Shown: in pieces, positions 1 through 13,700 of the stretch
Numbering within the stretch: the stretch's first letter is position 1
How the letters are laid out: every line of letters starts with the position of its first letter
Assembly: GCA_000310025.1 (NCBI GenBank)
Contig: FN649727.1
Coordinates: forward strand, 1,751,158 to 1,815,157
Reading direction: 5' to 3'
From: Ectocarpus siliculosus
Taxonomy: Eukaryota > Sar > Phaeophyceae > Ectocarpales > Ectocarpaceae
Length of the DNA: 64,000 bases
The notes under the pieces: generated by a model
What the model was told of the DNA's origin: nothing
Seen by the model: the letters and a program-made list of their open reading frames with translations, nothing else
Databases searched by the model: none
Translations under genes and position numbers: made by a program

Positions 1-110
<110 letters not shown>

Positions 111-556
111 GTGGCTGAAAGGACACCCTTGGGGATGCGCAGGTTGCGTTCGCGCGCGAACGGCAATACCGAGAACACAAGACAAACACACCGGCGCTGC
201 TCTCCCGAGCCTCTGCTCGGCAGAACGAGAGTGCCTGATGGAACAGACCGCAACACGCCGACAGCGTCAACCCCACGACACCACAGCACACAGCCGCACA
301 CCGACATTGTTGCAGGGCGACACCCGGTGGTAGATCCGTGCGAGCGCGGAACGTGCAACAAACAACGTCGTTCTCTTCGGAAAACTTGACAGAAAACGCA
401 ACTACCTCACAGGGCGCAATTTCGCCCGACAGAGAGCAGACTGTTCGAACCTTGTTCAACCACCTCTGGAAGTTTATATGTACAGACACGCATACGGACC
501 GCCTGCGCAGGATTTTAAGAGTATCTAGGATAAGAATCGGGAGGGTGGCACGCAGA

Positions 557-584
557 CCCTATCCCTAACCCTAACACTAACACC
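557..584. repeat. Interstitial telomere-like CCCTAA block
   Basis: Short degenerate run of CCCTAA/CACTAA units. It lies beyond exon 3 of the proteasome gene and is oriented opposite to the TTAGGG block at 2522-2566. Confidence 0.7.
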
Positions 585-687
585 AAAGCACGGATTGAAT
601 ACTTTATCCCATATGTTTGCTTAATCAATTTTGCTGCGTAGACTAATGCGCAAAACGCGCTTGTTTCAGCCACGGCCTCCTGCTCAC

Positions 688-3226
688 CGATGGACGGGGC
701 GTCCTCGCACGTGAGCCGGTAGCTCTGGCACTCCAGCCGCGCCTTGTCCACGAGCACCTGAAGTGAATGGAGAGATGAAAAAGAAATTGAGGAAGCAGGC
801 ACGAACGAGCACTGGCAAGGGTCCCGCGGCACCCATACACGCACAGTACAACAGCAGGCTATTGTAGTAGAACATGGAGACAACAGTACCAAGAAGAGAA
901 AAGCGGCCTGATTCTGAAACTCTTCCAAGACAAGACAAGACAAAGGTTGCAGCTGCTGGACAAGGCGCAGAGCATCGCGTGTTGCCGTCACGCCCGACAA
1001 GAAAAAACGCACCGAAAAAAAACACAAGGAACCCTTGAAACAACGACCGCGTAAAGTGGTAGAACAGTAAGGACACGATGAAGGTATAAGACCCCGATTT
1101 ATGGGAACAAAATCTTGTCGATAAATCTTAATCTTGGCCAAGATCTGCCAGTTTCACGATTTATGGGAGCGAAATCTTCCGATATATCTTGGCCAAGATT
1201 TCTCGAGGCCCGAAATCTGCCCTTTCAAACAAATCTTGACCCAAGATCTGTCGAAATGAGCCTTCCGACAAATCTTGAGGCGGCGTAACAAATCTTGCCT
1301 CAGTGCGGCGCGATCACCCAAGGTCAGTCAACCTAATCGTCCATAACGCCATGAAATCTGCACGTGGCACACTCGCAAGGGTCTCTAACGCACCCTGGCG
1401 TCACTGTGTCGGCGCCACGGGCGCCGACAGCGAGCGAAAACAACCAAGGCGCGCAAAAAAAATGCGTTTTTGCCCTGGCTCGTTCTACGTGCGTCATCAC
1501 CAGTCTGTCGAGGGACCGTTCAAAGAGTACTTTATTTTGAAGTAGAAAAATAGAGCAGGAGGAACGTTTTGCCAACACTGCTCTGTCGTGTGCGACGCTT
1601 CCATCTCTTCATCGAATCACCCCACACCCAACCCGTGTGCACCCGAGCCAAATCCGTGGGTGCAGATGACAGCGCCGGAGGTTTGACCTCGGTACGCCTG
1701 CTACATCGTGAGATACGTGCATGGGTGTCATCGGCCTCGGGTTGATGTACTTTCTTGTCAGTTGGACAGCAATGGAACAGTTGTGTTTCTCCGCTTGACA
1801 TGAGCTCGTGGGCAACGGCTTCAATTTTGCACCCCAGGTAGGCGCCCATCGCTAGTATCCACCCACAGTGTTGAGGCAATACAGCTGGCGGAGGGATGCC
1901 CCTTCTACAACTGCGTCATGCTCACTTTTCGCCACACCTTGGCATTTTCCGTGGACCAAGTGGCCGTTGTGCCTTTTTCAACTTCAAGCAGAAGAGAGGA
2001 ACAACACGCCGCTTTTTCAACATTCAAGATATTTCCCCCATAAATCGCGATACTGCAAATCTTCGCGGAGATATATTGTGAGCAAATCTTGGGTCAAAAT
2101 GCCAAGATATAATTGCAAGATTATGTTTCCATAAAGAAGGGTCTAACAACAACAACAACAACTAAAACAAAAACAACAAAACCATCAACAACAACAACAA
2201 CAATAACGACAATAACAACAAGTTCTACCACCAGCTAGCTCTCACGCGTGCGTCAGCCGTAAGCCCTGCGAAGGCCAGCGTGATGTGGCTGTCGATCTTG
2301 ACGATCTTGCGGATCGTGCGAGGGTCCTGGAGCTTGGCGGTCGCTCGCCGCTCCACCCCCAACACCACGCAGTCCTTGCCCTTCACGCAGACTACCGAAG
2401 ACCCCTGTCCGGCCGTTGTACATAGTTCGAGGCGTTCGGGTGCGAAGGTCGCAAGGGAGAGGCGTTCGGTGAACATACTTGGGTCCAAGAAGCGAAGAGA
2501 AACAGGAGCAAAATAGCTGCCAGGGTTATAGGGTTAAGGTTAGGGTTATAGCGTTAGGGATAGGGCTTGCTGGGTGGCGTCGGACGCCATCATGACTGTT
2601 TTCGCGCTGCTGTTCAAACGACGGCCTGCAGCGGTCTCTGTTGTCGGCATTGTTCCCAAGGAACATTACGCCGTGGATACATTTGAAGAAGTTCGGACAT
2701 GACACGCTATTCAAACCCCAGCAAGATAGAAAAAATATCCTTACGAACAGTAAGTGTACTTGCATGCATAGCTCTTGGCTTGTTGGACTCCACACACACA
2801 CACACACATACACCTGGCTCCCTTCAAAACGCTCCAACAATACGCGGAGATGGCAAACATTGCACGGATACATGTACGCCCCAAAACCTCGCGCAATGAA
2901 GTGACCAACCACAGCAGTGCACACCACCCGTGTGCCCAGCATTGCAGGACCGCTTTGGACAAACAGAAGTGGGAAAGCCCACGCGGAAACCTCGCCAACT
3001 TTCTCCCTCTCACCCCCCTTCTCTCTCTCCCTCCCGCCCTCCCTCCATTTCTCTTTCTCTCTCTCTCTCCCTCCCCCCTTCAATCCCTCCCTCCCACTCC
3101 CCCGCCCTCCCTCTCTCTCTATATGCATGAAGCGTGCATTCACTCACCCGTTTGACGGCCTCGATGGCGTACTCCACCTGGAAGAGGTGTCCATCCGGCG
3201 AGAACACCGTGATCGCTCGGTCATAC
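688..3226 (-). CDS. PSMA7: 20S proteasome subunit alpha type-7, partial (5' exons only)
   Basis: Alpha-ring subunit of the 20S proteasome, the cytosolic/nuclear protease of ubiquitin-dependent degradation. Three minus-strand exons join in phase. Exon 3148-3226 carries the alpha-subunit signature [20 protein letters not shown]. Exon 2246-2404 reads [18 protein letters not shown] onward to FAGLTADAR. Exon 688-757 reads [20 protein letters not shown]. Donors are GTGAGT, GTGAGA and GTGAGC; introns are 743 and 1,488 nt. The start is unclear: either an upstream mini-exon supplies the ATG, or translation begins at 3255 and adds nine residues (MSLLYLLAA) before a pyrimidine-rich AG. Only about 102 of the usual roughly 245 residues are present. 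Exon 688-757 ends in phase 1 with a good donor, but nothing in 1-687 continues the family sequence (EYI..YIA), so later exons lie left of the window or are lost. Family assignment is secure; gene integrity is not. Confidence 0.88.
1089..2144. mobile_element. Probable TIR element in proteasome intron
   Basis: The left end (1089-1117, AGACCCCGATTTATGGGAAC...) and the reverse complement of the right end (2116-2144) agree at about 24 of 29 positions and both finish in AATCTTG. Both flanks are rich in AAATCTTG words in either orientation. A second copy of the left subterminal block (CGATTTATGGGAGCGAAATC) begins near 1157. I could not define a target duplication and see no transposase, so this is best read as a non-autonomous element of about 1.06 kb. 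Confidence 0.55.
2145..2221. repeat. (AAC)n-rich microsatellite
   Basis: Interrupted AAC/AAT trinucleotide tract directly beside the TIR element and just before the donor of the preceding proteasome exon. Confidence 0.85.
2522..2566. repeat. Interstitial telomere-like TTAGGG block
   Basis: Degenerate GGGTTA/TTAGGG units inside the first proteasome intron. It is the inverted counterpart of the block at 557-584. Confidence 0.7.
3000..3121. repeat. C/T-rich low-complexity tract
   Basis: Pyrimidine tract of CCCT and CT units in the first intron of the proteasome gene, read as a purine tract on the coding strand. Confidence 0.9.
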
Positions 3227-3255
3227 CTGGCGGCAAGCAAATACAACAGAGACAC

Positions 3256-4756
3256 GAGAGTCGTGACCGATTACAGCAGTGCTAGGCGTGCTGGGCGTCG
3301 CAAGGATCAGCCGCAGGGTCAGCCGCACTGCTAGCTACCTAAGTAACGGCCGACAGGAACCAAACGGAACTGAAAAGCAGTCGCATGAACCGTACGTGAG
3401 CCACGATGCAGATCATCCGAGTTCGGTGCACTATCGAGTACAGTATGACAAAGGCATGGTCGGACCGACAGCAGAATCGAGTACTAGGATGTCTTCGCGA
3501 GTCAACACATGGGACGGTGTAGGACGTGCGCGCTGCTGGCAATTTACGAAGCGCTGCAAATGCGGCGATTGTAGCAAGCTGTGATGCGGTTAAGCGGGAA
3601 TCAAAGGAAGAAGACCCTGATGAAGAAGAGTAGGGGCATCCCAGGGATTCCTTGAAAGAGGGTCAACCACAACATATACGGCCGCTGCTGTTGCACGGCC
3701 GTTTCATGAAGATACAGGGGTGCCGATTCCGCAGGCTGTGTACGCCGGCGCGCCCGCTCCGAGCTCTCTGCTTGTGTGTGCTACACAAAAAAGATACCGA
3801 ACATGCAAGCTGCGCCAACCATGCAGACAAAAATAACCCCCCCCAAGGAAGCTAGTGTGACACAGCCACACCCATACTGATGTGCGTGTGTGTGCTCACA
3901 GCACCCTTCCCTGTCTTCGGACTACCTACACAGCAGGAGTCGCGCAAACGACCCGCTGTCTAACTGAAACACTCTGTGTAGACTAATAGACCTTTTATAG
4001 CTTGTCTTCCAAGTGCAGAGAAGAAGTGCAAGATAGGTCCAACACGCACAACCCAAACGCGAATCCTGCCTGATACTCAACGCAGCAGCAGGGGCCATAG
4101 CACACCCGCAACGCACATTGTTGGAGAGCGGTAGTGGAAAGCAGACCTGGCCGTAAACATACTGATACGCTGATCATATAGGGCACAGGGAGAAGCTTGG
4201 CGAATCGAAAGCCGTGTGTAGCCCATGGATCGATCCCAGCAGACGACAAACCATCCATCCGACATCTCTCTCCCTCTCTTCGCTTTCTCTGTTTTGTTGT
4301 CGATTCGATCGCGAGTCACGAACTCCAGCTACCCTAGCCCATTGCCACCAACGCAATGCTCTCAAGGAAACTCTGTCTACCGAAAGCTCACCTCGACGCC
4401 ATAGTGGAACAGGACTACCGTTGCCTCTGCTGCTGCTAAGGAACACCAGAGAGCTCTTGTCTCCTGTCCTTCCTCTCCTCCTCTCAGAATAGCAAACCGA
4501 CCCCACTCCCTATAGATGTCCTTCCCGCAGTGTTGCACAACCTAAAACCCTGCGAGTTGTTCCCCTGCAACAGGTACAGCAAGGTGTGTCTCAGGGAGAG
4601 TGGATTTCGAGAGACGCCTTGGCTCCGCGGCGGGGGGGCTCGCAGCTGAGGCTCCATAGGGTATGTGGATGTGTGTACCGTACCCCTCACCCCTTCGTTG
4701 TGGAACGTTTCACATTTCTTCTGCTGTCTGTGTCTTGTTATCTCTCTCGCTTCCAG
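3256..4756. other. Intergenic / unresolved 5' region
   Basis: 1.5 kb between the divergent proteasome (-) and TPR-IQ-LRR (+) genes. I see no conserved coding segment. It probably holds both promoters and the missing first exon(s) of the plus-strand gene, but I cannot place them. Confidence 0.5.
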
Positions 4757-7700
4757 GCACGACGAAACACGAACCATTTCCTTCGGTTCTCACGCTTCAT
4801 CGCTCTTCTCTGGCAGTGAAGACACGACAGACCTGCTCCTTTTCATGCCTTGCCTTATGGGCATCATGCTCGAAGACGAGATACGGCTCGAAACTCTCCG
4901 GGGGCGCCTGGAGGATCGACCAAACAACCTAAAGACTACCGTCCAAGTCGGTACGGGAAACACAGACCGAGAGGTGGTGTAGTAGACGTTTGGACTCTTA
5001 ATTCAAAATTAATACGAAGAACTATAGACATGAACTTGCTCAATAACATAGGTTATGACTGAATCATGTCAGCCGTGCTGTCGTTTTGGACTAGTCTATG
5101 CGTTGGCATAAGTGTTTGTTTTTGGGGGTTCTGGTGTATGTGCCCCATACGACATGATACGGTCTGAATGGTGCATAATATAATGTTGTTACTGGAAAAT
5201 GGTGTTCCGCGGAGTAGTCTGTTCTGCTGTGTGTTGCGTATGCCTACAGCCATTAATACATGTACATTAACTCTCGTACGTAATGATCTGCGCTTTTGTC
5301 GTGTTTCTGCACCCCCCCCCCCCCAAGTCTGGGATTTTCGTTGCGTGCTACTTCGAAACATTCGTTTTGGAAAGCACGTGTTGTTGTGTATGTACGATGC
5401 AACGGACGGACGTACCAGCTGGGTACCTCTACGGTTCTTGCCTTCATTTATTTTAGCGAAAAGGCTTTCTATTTGCCTCGTCGGCATCATGTTGACTTTC
5501 TTTACTCGCGAACGCTTCGCAGTCCTTTATGTGGCATGCTTCATATTTCGACAAATCACAGCGCACCTGGCGTACTATCTTGGGTTGTACGACGAGGCCG
5601 AGGCCTCCATCGAGCGGGCCCTCGAGCTCGGCCATGAAGAGGACGGCAGCATGCAGCTGCGCCTGGCCCGGATGCACGTGCGCAGGGAGAAGGCCGACTC
5701 TGCCAACGCTGAACGGCACCTGCGCTCCGCCCTCGCTTCATACAGCGAGGCGATGAAGTTCGTGCGAGTTGCGTCTGAGGCCGTACACTACCTCGAGGTG
5801 AAAGAGAATTACATATTTTCCTTCCTTTGATTATATGTAGAAGCGTTTTCAAGCATTGCTTAGATTATGCTACACCTTGGGCGTTGTACGTGTTCAAGTT
5901 ACCTTGTTTGCCTCTCTACGGCGAGCACTCTGTACACAGGCCCGTTCTTGTATTTCAATTCACTCTTGCCTGGAATTGGCCGAGATTCACGCGTACCTCC
6001 CTAGTAAGACGGGTCCCCACCGCCAAGACTAAACTACGCGGATGTGTAGTCAAAGAGATGGGAGCAGAAGATTCGGGACATTAGCATATATTCATGCAAC
6101 ATCCCGCCGCCCATCCCAGGGCCCTAGGCCATTCAATTGGCGAAGAGGTTTGTGACTCGATGGCATTCAATAGACTTACCCTACCCAGTCAGAAATATGC
6201 ACAATGCAACAACATGTTCATTCGGAGGATACGAGTACACGACCGTCATTCAAGTGGTAGACATATGACTTTTTCATCCAACCTCCCTGCTTGCCGTATA
6301 TGGGCTGAGAATGATGATCTCAACAACGATAAAGCAACATCGATTGGTAGAACAGGTGCATCATGATGTGTGTTGGTCGCACGTTTTCCGCGGAGAGAAT
6401 AGGGAAGGCACCCGTGGCCCTCTCACCCCACTTTTCCCTTCTCAATCGGCTCTTTTTTGCGGGCAGGTTACGTCCGTGTACCTCAAGCTGAACGAGACGC
6501 AGAGAGCAGCCAACGCTCTGTCAACAGTGTTGGTTCGATGGCCGGTAAGAATTTCGATAGAGATCTGAAAGAATACAAGCTGACCGAAGCAGTTTGTAGG
6601 TACTGCTGTTCTTGAGGAATACCTGGTCGGTGTTGACAGCCACACGTACCCGGTCCCGTGTCCCGGTCATTGGAACAACGACAGGGCAAATACGATTTTT
6701 GGAGCAATAGCAGGACCTACCTTGGGAGCGTTCTGACGCCCCGAATGTTGTTGTTACGCCCATGCAGCAATCGAGGGAGGCCGTGCTTGCAAAGGAGACT
6801 TGCGCGCAAACTCTACTGACGCGGGGACAGGCTTCACAGGCCCTTGGTTTTTACAAGGTATTGTAGAACAACGGGTATAGGAGACATGGTAGATTATGGT
6901 ACATGCGGTGGTGTGCTTGGAGGACGTTCACCCTCCCCTGTGCTACGTATCCTTGTTGATGGTGGTGCCGGTTCGCGTACTACACGGGCGCTTTGTCGAA
7001 CGAAGCAATTCTCAGCCACTTTGTCTCACGCTGCCATCGAGTGCAGTTTCACCGAAATTGAATCAGGGGTACAGAGAACGCGGAGAAGAGTTTCACTTCC
7101 AAACATCACACCCGTTGCGCTTGTGTTGTCGTTGAGAACAGGCTCTTCTGGTGGACGCCGAGAACGACGGGCACGGCAGCGTGCCGGTAATTGAGGGTGA
7201 TCGTGCGGAGGTAGACCTCCCCGTAGCCAGCAACGTCCTCGGCGGGGAAAGCATTTTCTTGCAGGCAAGACTAACAAAGTTAGCGCTCCGCACGAGATAG
7301 TCGTCGTCCGATTCAGAACCCCATCGCTACCGCATCCGAAGGACTGTGACACCCAATACTGTGCGTTATCCGGGGATCAAGCAGCGTCCTCAAGTAGTAG
7401 GCCGTCTCCCACGTGTGCCTGTCGTCCGTTCCTTACAGAATACATTGACGAATACTAATACTTCTCTGCCCCTTCCCGACGCCATGGCGCCGACACGAAA
7501 ATCACAAAACTGGAAACAAAAAAAAACAAATGGACACAACCGAAAATGCCAGATGGGCTTCTGCTTCGAGACCCTGCGCCAGGATAAGATGGCCGCCGAA
7601 GCGTACCGACAAGCGTGGAACACCCTGCTCGAGCAACGCCATGCATCCGCAGCACCGGCAGGTCAGAAACCGCCGCCGTCTACCACAGCCGGCGACCCCT

Positions 7701-10700
7701 CGAAAACCAGAACAGGTTATGGAGCCGTTTTCGCAAAGACCGCAAAGAGCGGTGGGGGAAAGGAGGTGGGGGTCGTCGGCGTCGATGAGATCGGCGCGAT
7801 CCTTAGGCAGGCTCAGCTGGCTCTCGCTGCCAGTAGCAGGAGCACGTCCGCGGCGGGGGGTCGATCGCGGGATAGCACCCCCGAGCAGCAGTTGCAGAGA
7901 AGGTAGGCAATCGACGCTGTTGGAGGGGAGTCTGGGAAACGCGCAGCATGTTGGGGCAAACGATATATTAGTGGGTAGCAGCCTGTGTTTGCCCCCCTTT
8001 CGAACGAATCGCGACACCTTTTCAGGACAACAACACCAGCGCCAGCGGCAATGTCGAGGACAACGACAACAATACAACACTCGGGGTGCGAATTGCAAGG
8101 GTATTTTCGACATGAGAAGAGTTGACGGCCATTCTTCCCCCTCCCTTGTTTTTCAGGGGAAACAATCTTGGTCGCTACTGGACACTCGGGCGTGCTTCAT
8201 ATTGACCGCCGTCCCCAGCGTCCACGCCTTCTCTCCTAGGCATTTCCCAACAAACAGCCTTGTAGCTCTTCAGACACTCACATTCCAAATTCCTCTTTGG
8301 GTTAGGGAGAACTCCGGCACGCGTTCGCCTCTTTGCGCGCGGTGGACAAAACTTGCCTCCTTGTCCAATGAAGCTTGCAACCGACTTTGCGATGTTCGCC
8401 CTTCCTTAGCAAGGGGACCAGCTCTACCGAACGTCGTCCACCATCTTCCGGACAACAACCAGACCAACAGGGAGTTGGAGGTGGCCGCGGCGGGGTGCCT
8501 TCCTCGCTTCCATCAACAGCAGACTCCAGGTCAGGCCGTGGGTAATGGCGTTTTGCGCTAGGTTTTGGTGTTATGCGTAGCTCTGTCTAACGACAGCTGG
8601 CAAAGCAAGGCAGCTCCACATCAGCGGCGCATACGTCATAGCAAGGCCATCGACGTGATGATAGGCCTGACACAAAGTGATGTTAGCAAGCCTTGCAACC
8701 AACACCTGGCGATCTTCATAGGAATTTTCTCTCTCTTTCTTTGTCTTTGAGCAAGCGACTCGTGGCCACCGTACACAACTAGTCACTACCCAATCGGACC
8801 AAAAGCAGCTGCCATGTACGTTCTGTACTTCCTGCATTCAATAAACAGCTGTTTGGGGAGAGGAGGGGGGCGAGGGGACCATGGCGATAGCAGCTGTGGT
8901 GTGACGAAGAAGGAGACCGTCGTGGATGCAGCAAAGGCTCGGGCGCTCGGGTTCGAGCTGTGGTGCAAGGTAAGATGCTTGGAGCTGAAACTCTGGAAGC
9001 GGAAAGCAGCTGTAGTCGACGACGACATAGCGATACATCTTGTTTGTTTCGTGTCCTCGCCACCCTTGCTTTGTCAAGGAGTAGAGAATTGAATACTGCA
9101 CCACTACCCTCAGAGATGAGAAATCTGCGGTCATAATCTGAAGAAACCGTTGCACGAAGGCAGTGGAAACCTCAACGAGGAGCATGATGAGCAGGTGAAG
9201 TTTACGCTAGTCGTGATCACACGCGCAGAGCCGACCTGGTACACGTCAAGTTGTGGTGCTGGGGAGCCAGATTCACACCGTGTTTCTATGTACCAGCTCG
9301 GCACGCCGTGCGCAAGTTGGGTCTGGGCAAGCAAGGGCTGCCGCGGCCACCGCCGTCACCACTGCTGCCAGCCCACCTGCCGAACCAAACTGAGAAGATC
9401 GGCCTTCAACCACGCACCCCACGGTAGTGGACACCCACCGACCAGTCCGTGGTTGAAAACGGCACCGACGTGTCTCACACGCATTTACCTCTGATTCTTT
9501 TACACCCCCGGCGCAGAACCCCTACACGTGGTTCAGTTTCGGGGAGGTTGTCCTGGAGGGCGGCTGCTACGCGCTTACTCTAGCCTTCTTGGCTAAGGCC
9601 GTCGCCTTGCTCCCTTCGGGCCTCCACCAGCAGGAAAAGGTAAGCCTTAAGAGAAAAAGGCGGCTAATTCTTCGTTTTGTTTCATGTTTTATCCCTGTTT
9701 TTTTTGTGTATTGTAAGGCTATTGCAAGGAGCAGCACGGCACAGCTCGCGGCGTACTTCGCACTGGGATGCGAGACCGGTCTTTCACCGGCCGTTTTTTT
9801 ACGGCACTAAATTCCAGGACTCTCTTTTGAAACGGGCAACACGCGCCGTTTGGTTTGGTGCATACGGTTTTTCTCGTGTTACTACGTTCCGCAAAATAGA
9901 AAAACAAATACATGCAGCGAGCATGGAGTCGACAGGTTCACGGATTGAAAAACGGCCAAAATGCAGCTTCATCTCCGGACTCTAGAATAAGTCTAACAAG
10001 CCACCAGATGTGACTGGTCGCTCTACAGTAGCAAACATTGCTGTCAAATGTTCTGAACATGTAACTGAACAACCCAACACGTCAGACCATCAAATTGGTC
10101 GTATTTAACCGAACTTTCCCGTGGTTGTGGCGGCGTCCGGGAAGCATGAAGATGAGTGTAGATGTAAGCAACTAACACGCAAACGACGACTGTGCAACTC
10201 CTTCCCAGGAGAAACACCTGCCGATCTACATGCGCCGGCGAAGACATCCCGGGGAACCCCTACTTGAAACCCCTCAACAGTTCGGCCTCGCGCAGCTGCA
10301 CCTTCTCAGGGCGGAGGCCTTCTTTCAACTGGTGAACCGGGGGCGTAGAATGGCTTAGAACGACCTACTCGAGATACGCTAATTTCCGTTGCGGGCCCCT
10401 CACTACAGTATACCGTGCCAAAGCACTAGACGGACCGCACGCACGCGCGATTTTTCTCGCTCTCTACTCCACAGGAAATGCAAGAAACCTATCGTTGGTG
10501 CCGACGTAAAATCACCATCTTGAATATCTTCTGTATCTTCGGCCCCCCATCACTTTCGCGGCAGGGACGCTTCGGCGACGCGCACTCTGCCGCCGAAGAG
10601 GCCCGAGATCTCGATCCTTTCGGAAAGGCAGTGCGTCTCCTCTGTCCGAGGCTCATGGCGCTGCACAGCGTAGACGCGCGTTGCCAGGCAAGGGTCACCC

Positions 10701-13700
10701 GAAAACAATCGAGGCTGGAGATTCTAGCGCACTTGTGCCACCGAAAGAAACGATTCGAGCCGTTGCCTGCGTAGACGAGGGTTTGTTTATTGAAGCACGG
10801 GATTCGTTTCACATCACCACCTTCAAGGGTACACTGTTCTCCGTTCTGAAGCACGAGTTCGCTTCACGTTGTTATGTATTGCCACCATCAATGGTGCTTC
10901 ACATTGATTGGTACCACTACCACCATCATTGGCACTGGTGTTCTCAGTTCCTCTTGCCTGTAATCAGGCCGCGAACTGCACCCGGTCTTGCCTTAAAGCA
11001 CCGTCAGGTACACTCGAATACCGCTCCACACAAACACGGCGAACTTGCAAGCGATGTACACCTACGCATACACTCGCGCGCTGCCTTCCAACCCCGTACA
11101 CCACGCAAAGGAGCTCCCCGTTGACCCACCCATGCTCTTTCTTTGTATGGAAATCCAGTACACTCGCGAGAGCCAGTCAGCACTACGGGTCCAAAGGGCC
11201 TGGCGTGGGCACCGCGTGATCCGCGTGCTACACGACTTGGTTTCCAAGCAAACCGCCGCTCTTCGCATCCAGCGTTTCATGAGGGAGTGGAGGAAGCACG
11301 GGTTCATCCTCGCCCTACGACTGGTCGCTACCAGCGCGCTAGAACTCAGGCAGGTGGTGCGTAGGCGTCGATCGAGATCTTGGGTGTTGCATGAGCGGAG
11401 GGCGGCGGGGGTCGATGGAGAGGCAACTATCGCCCGAATCCACGCGTCACCATGTGTGTCCCCTCCAATAAAAGCCGGCATATGCACCGTTTCTCGTTGG
11501 AGGCACGTACAATCGGGGTTGTCCTAACATTAGGTCTCGGTCAGAAAATAACCTCGCGTAGATTCATCCGCGTATCGGTCCTCTCGTGTATTCGTTCCCA
11601 CCCACTACCCCTTGCCCACTCCCGCACGCTGGTGGGCCGGTCGCCCATCCTGCAGCAAGCTAGGCGCAAAGTACACAAAGGCCATGGGCCTGGCCGCCCA
11701 AGCGGCCGCTGCGGACCGCCTTCAGGCGCTGACCGCGTCGGCGGAAGCCGTGCAGCGAGCGGCTCGCGTCCTGATCGCGCACCGCAGGGTTTCCAGGCGG
11801 AAGGAGGCGATCGCCGCTCTCCAGGCTTTCTGCCGAGGATGCCGGTTGCGGTGGGCCCTGTCTGCGGCCTTCGAGGAAAGCTTACGGCTAGAATATGTCG
11901 CTCATGATCTGCGACAACAACGGGACTGTGGTGATGGGGGTCGTGAAGAAGGTGCCTACACTTGCGAGGAAGGAGTTGAGCCAGGTCCTGATCGTGAAGG
12001 CGTAGGGAACACGGACCGCGAAGGTAAGCGCGGTCCGTCAGCAGCGCCGCTACGGCCCCGGCACGGGGATGGATGTAAGCCGCACAAGGAGGAGGCCTTC
12101 GCGGGGTACAATGCCCCTCTCAACGTGCAACTGGGAGTCATCGCACGGCGCAACTTCCCCATGGATGCGGGCTGTGCTAAGGGTTTCCGCCCGCCGAACC
12201 TCGCGGCCTTCTTGTGGGAAAGTCGCGAGGAGGCGTACGGCTCGTGCTGTGCCGACGACGGCACGGACGACAACCCAACGCTCCTGGTCCCACACCTCGG
12301 CAACGAAACGGAGAGCCCCCGTTCTTACGTCGATTCGGCTGCCCGAAGTAGCCACGGTGACGACGGTGCGGTGTTCGAAGCATCCGCCACCGCAGTAGCT
12401 TCCTCGGCCTGCCGAGAGGACCCTGTCCGCATGGGGTCGGAACAAAACGAGGTGGATCTAGGCGATTGCTCGCCGGACCAACACGGAGGCGGTCGGCCGC
12501 CGGCGTTTGATGAGTTGCCGGCTTCGCCGGTGTCCCCGCTCCCGCTGCTGCAACCCCCGCGTTGGGTGCCGGCGACCGTGGCCCCGGAAGGAGCCTTCCA
12601 CCGCGCGCTGGCGTGTTCGACGCTGATCGTGAACAGCCCTTCGTTCGACTCATCCAGCGCCCGCCGTCTCTTCTCGCGGATGGGGAAGCCGATACCCGCC
12701 GCCTCCCCGCCTAGAGATGAACCCCAACAAGAGGCTGACGACGTGAAAGGGATGGCGGCTGGAGTAAGAAGGGGAAAAGCTGATCTAAATCCAACACACG
12801 GAGAGGAAAAAGAAAAACGGAGGCTAAAAAAACACCCAGGGTGTCTTCACGCCAATGGCCTCAAACACGTTTTGTTGGTGGGCGAGTCTCCGATCGGCGA
12901 TGGGGGGTTGTCGGAGCTCAGCTCGGCGGTGCGATGTGGCTGGTTGCCTAGGCTCACCACGCTAGTGATTGGAGGGCCCGGGTGTAAGGTGGGGCCGCGC
13001 GGGGTGGCGGCCCTGGCGACAGCCTTGTCGACTTCCGGCTGTTCGCAGCTCCAGCACTTGTCCATGAGGTGAGCGACGGCTGAGGCTTCGCGGGTCGCGG
13101 AAAGCCGAAAACGTGTACCACAAATACTTGTCCGCAGTCCCCCACGGCAGGGTTCATGTATTTCTTGAAAGACTGGGGTTTGCGAGGTTTTGTCTTAAGA
13201 GCAGCATTACCACGGGCCTGATGCCCCCCCTCCCCGGTACTTTCGATACGCGCTCGCCCGCCGACTGGTTTGACCGCGCAGCAACTGTTGCCTCGGGCGG
13301 CAGAAGCAACGACGTCGACGTCATCACCACGGCTGCAAGACTTCGTTGTTAAACCCGGCGTCAGTCTCGGCGGAGAAGGCGGCGGCAGAAGCCCACGCCG
13401 CGTGGGACTGCTTCTTCAGGCACTTGCAGCGCCTGCCGTCGCTGGCAACCCTGTCGATCCAGGACGCCGGCTTGGAGAACCGCGATGTCCGGTCCTTGTC
13501 CATAGCCCTGCAGATACTGCCGGCCGACCGACTGCGGTGCCTCCGGCTAAACGGGAACTGCGTCGGAGAGTCAGGGTTAAGGATGCTGTTGACGGCGCTA
13601 ACGTCGAGGAGAAGGCGGCTACCGGCCTTGTGGTTGAGGAGGCAAAGGCCGGCGCTCGTGGAGAGCGGGGCGCGGGACATTTTCGAGGGAGCGTTTCGAG

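Noticed and set aside
515-1141. 208-codon minus-strand ORF as a whole
   Set aside because: Only 688-757 within it matches the proteasome family. The rest is intron read-through.
7530-8561. 343-codon plus-strand ORF
   Set aside because: It runs in a different frame from the TPR exon 7553-7902 and crosses the intron beyond it. No recognisable domain.
11452-11907. 151-codon plus-strand ORF (QARRKVHKGHGPGRP...)
   Set aside because: Alternative frame over the IQ/linker exon 11660-13068, whose own frame carries IQ and LRR motifs.
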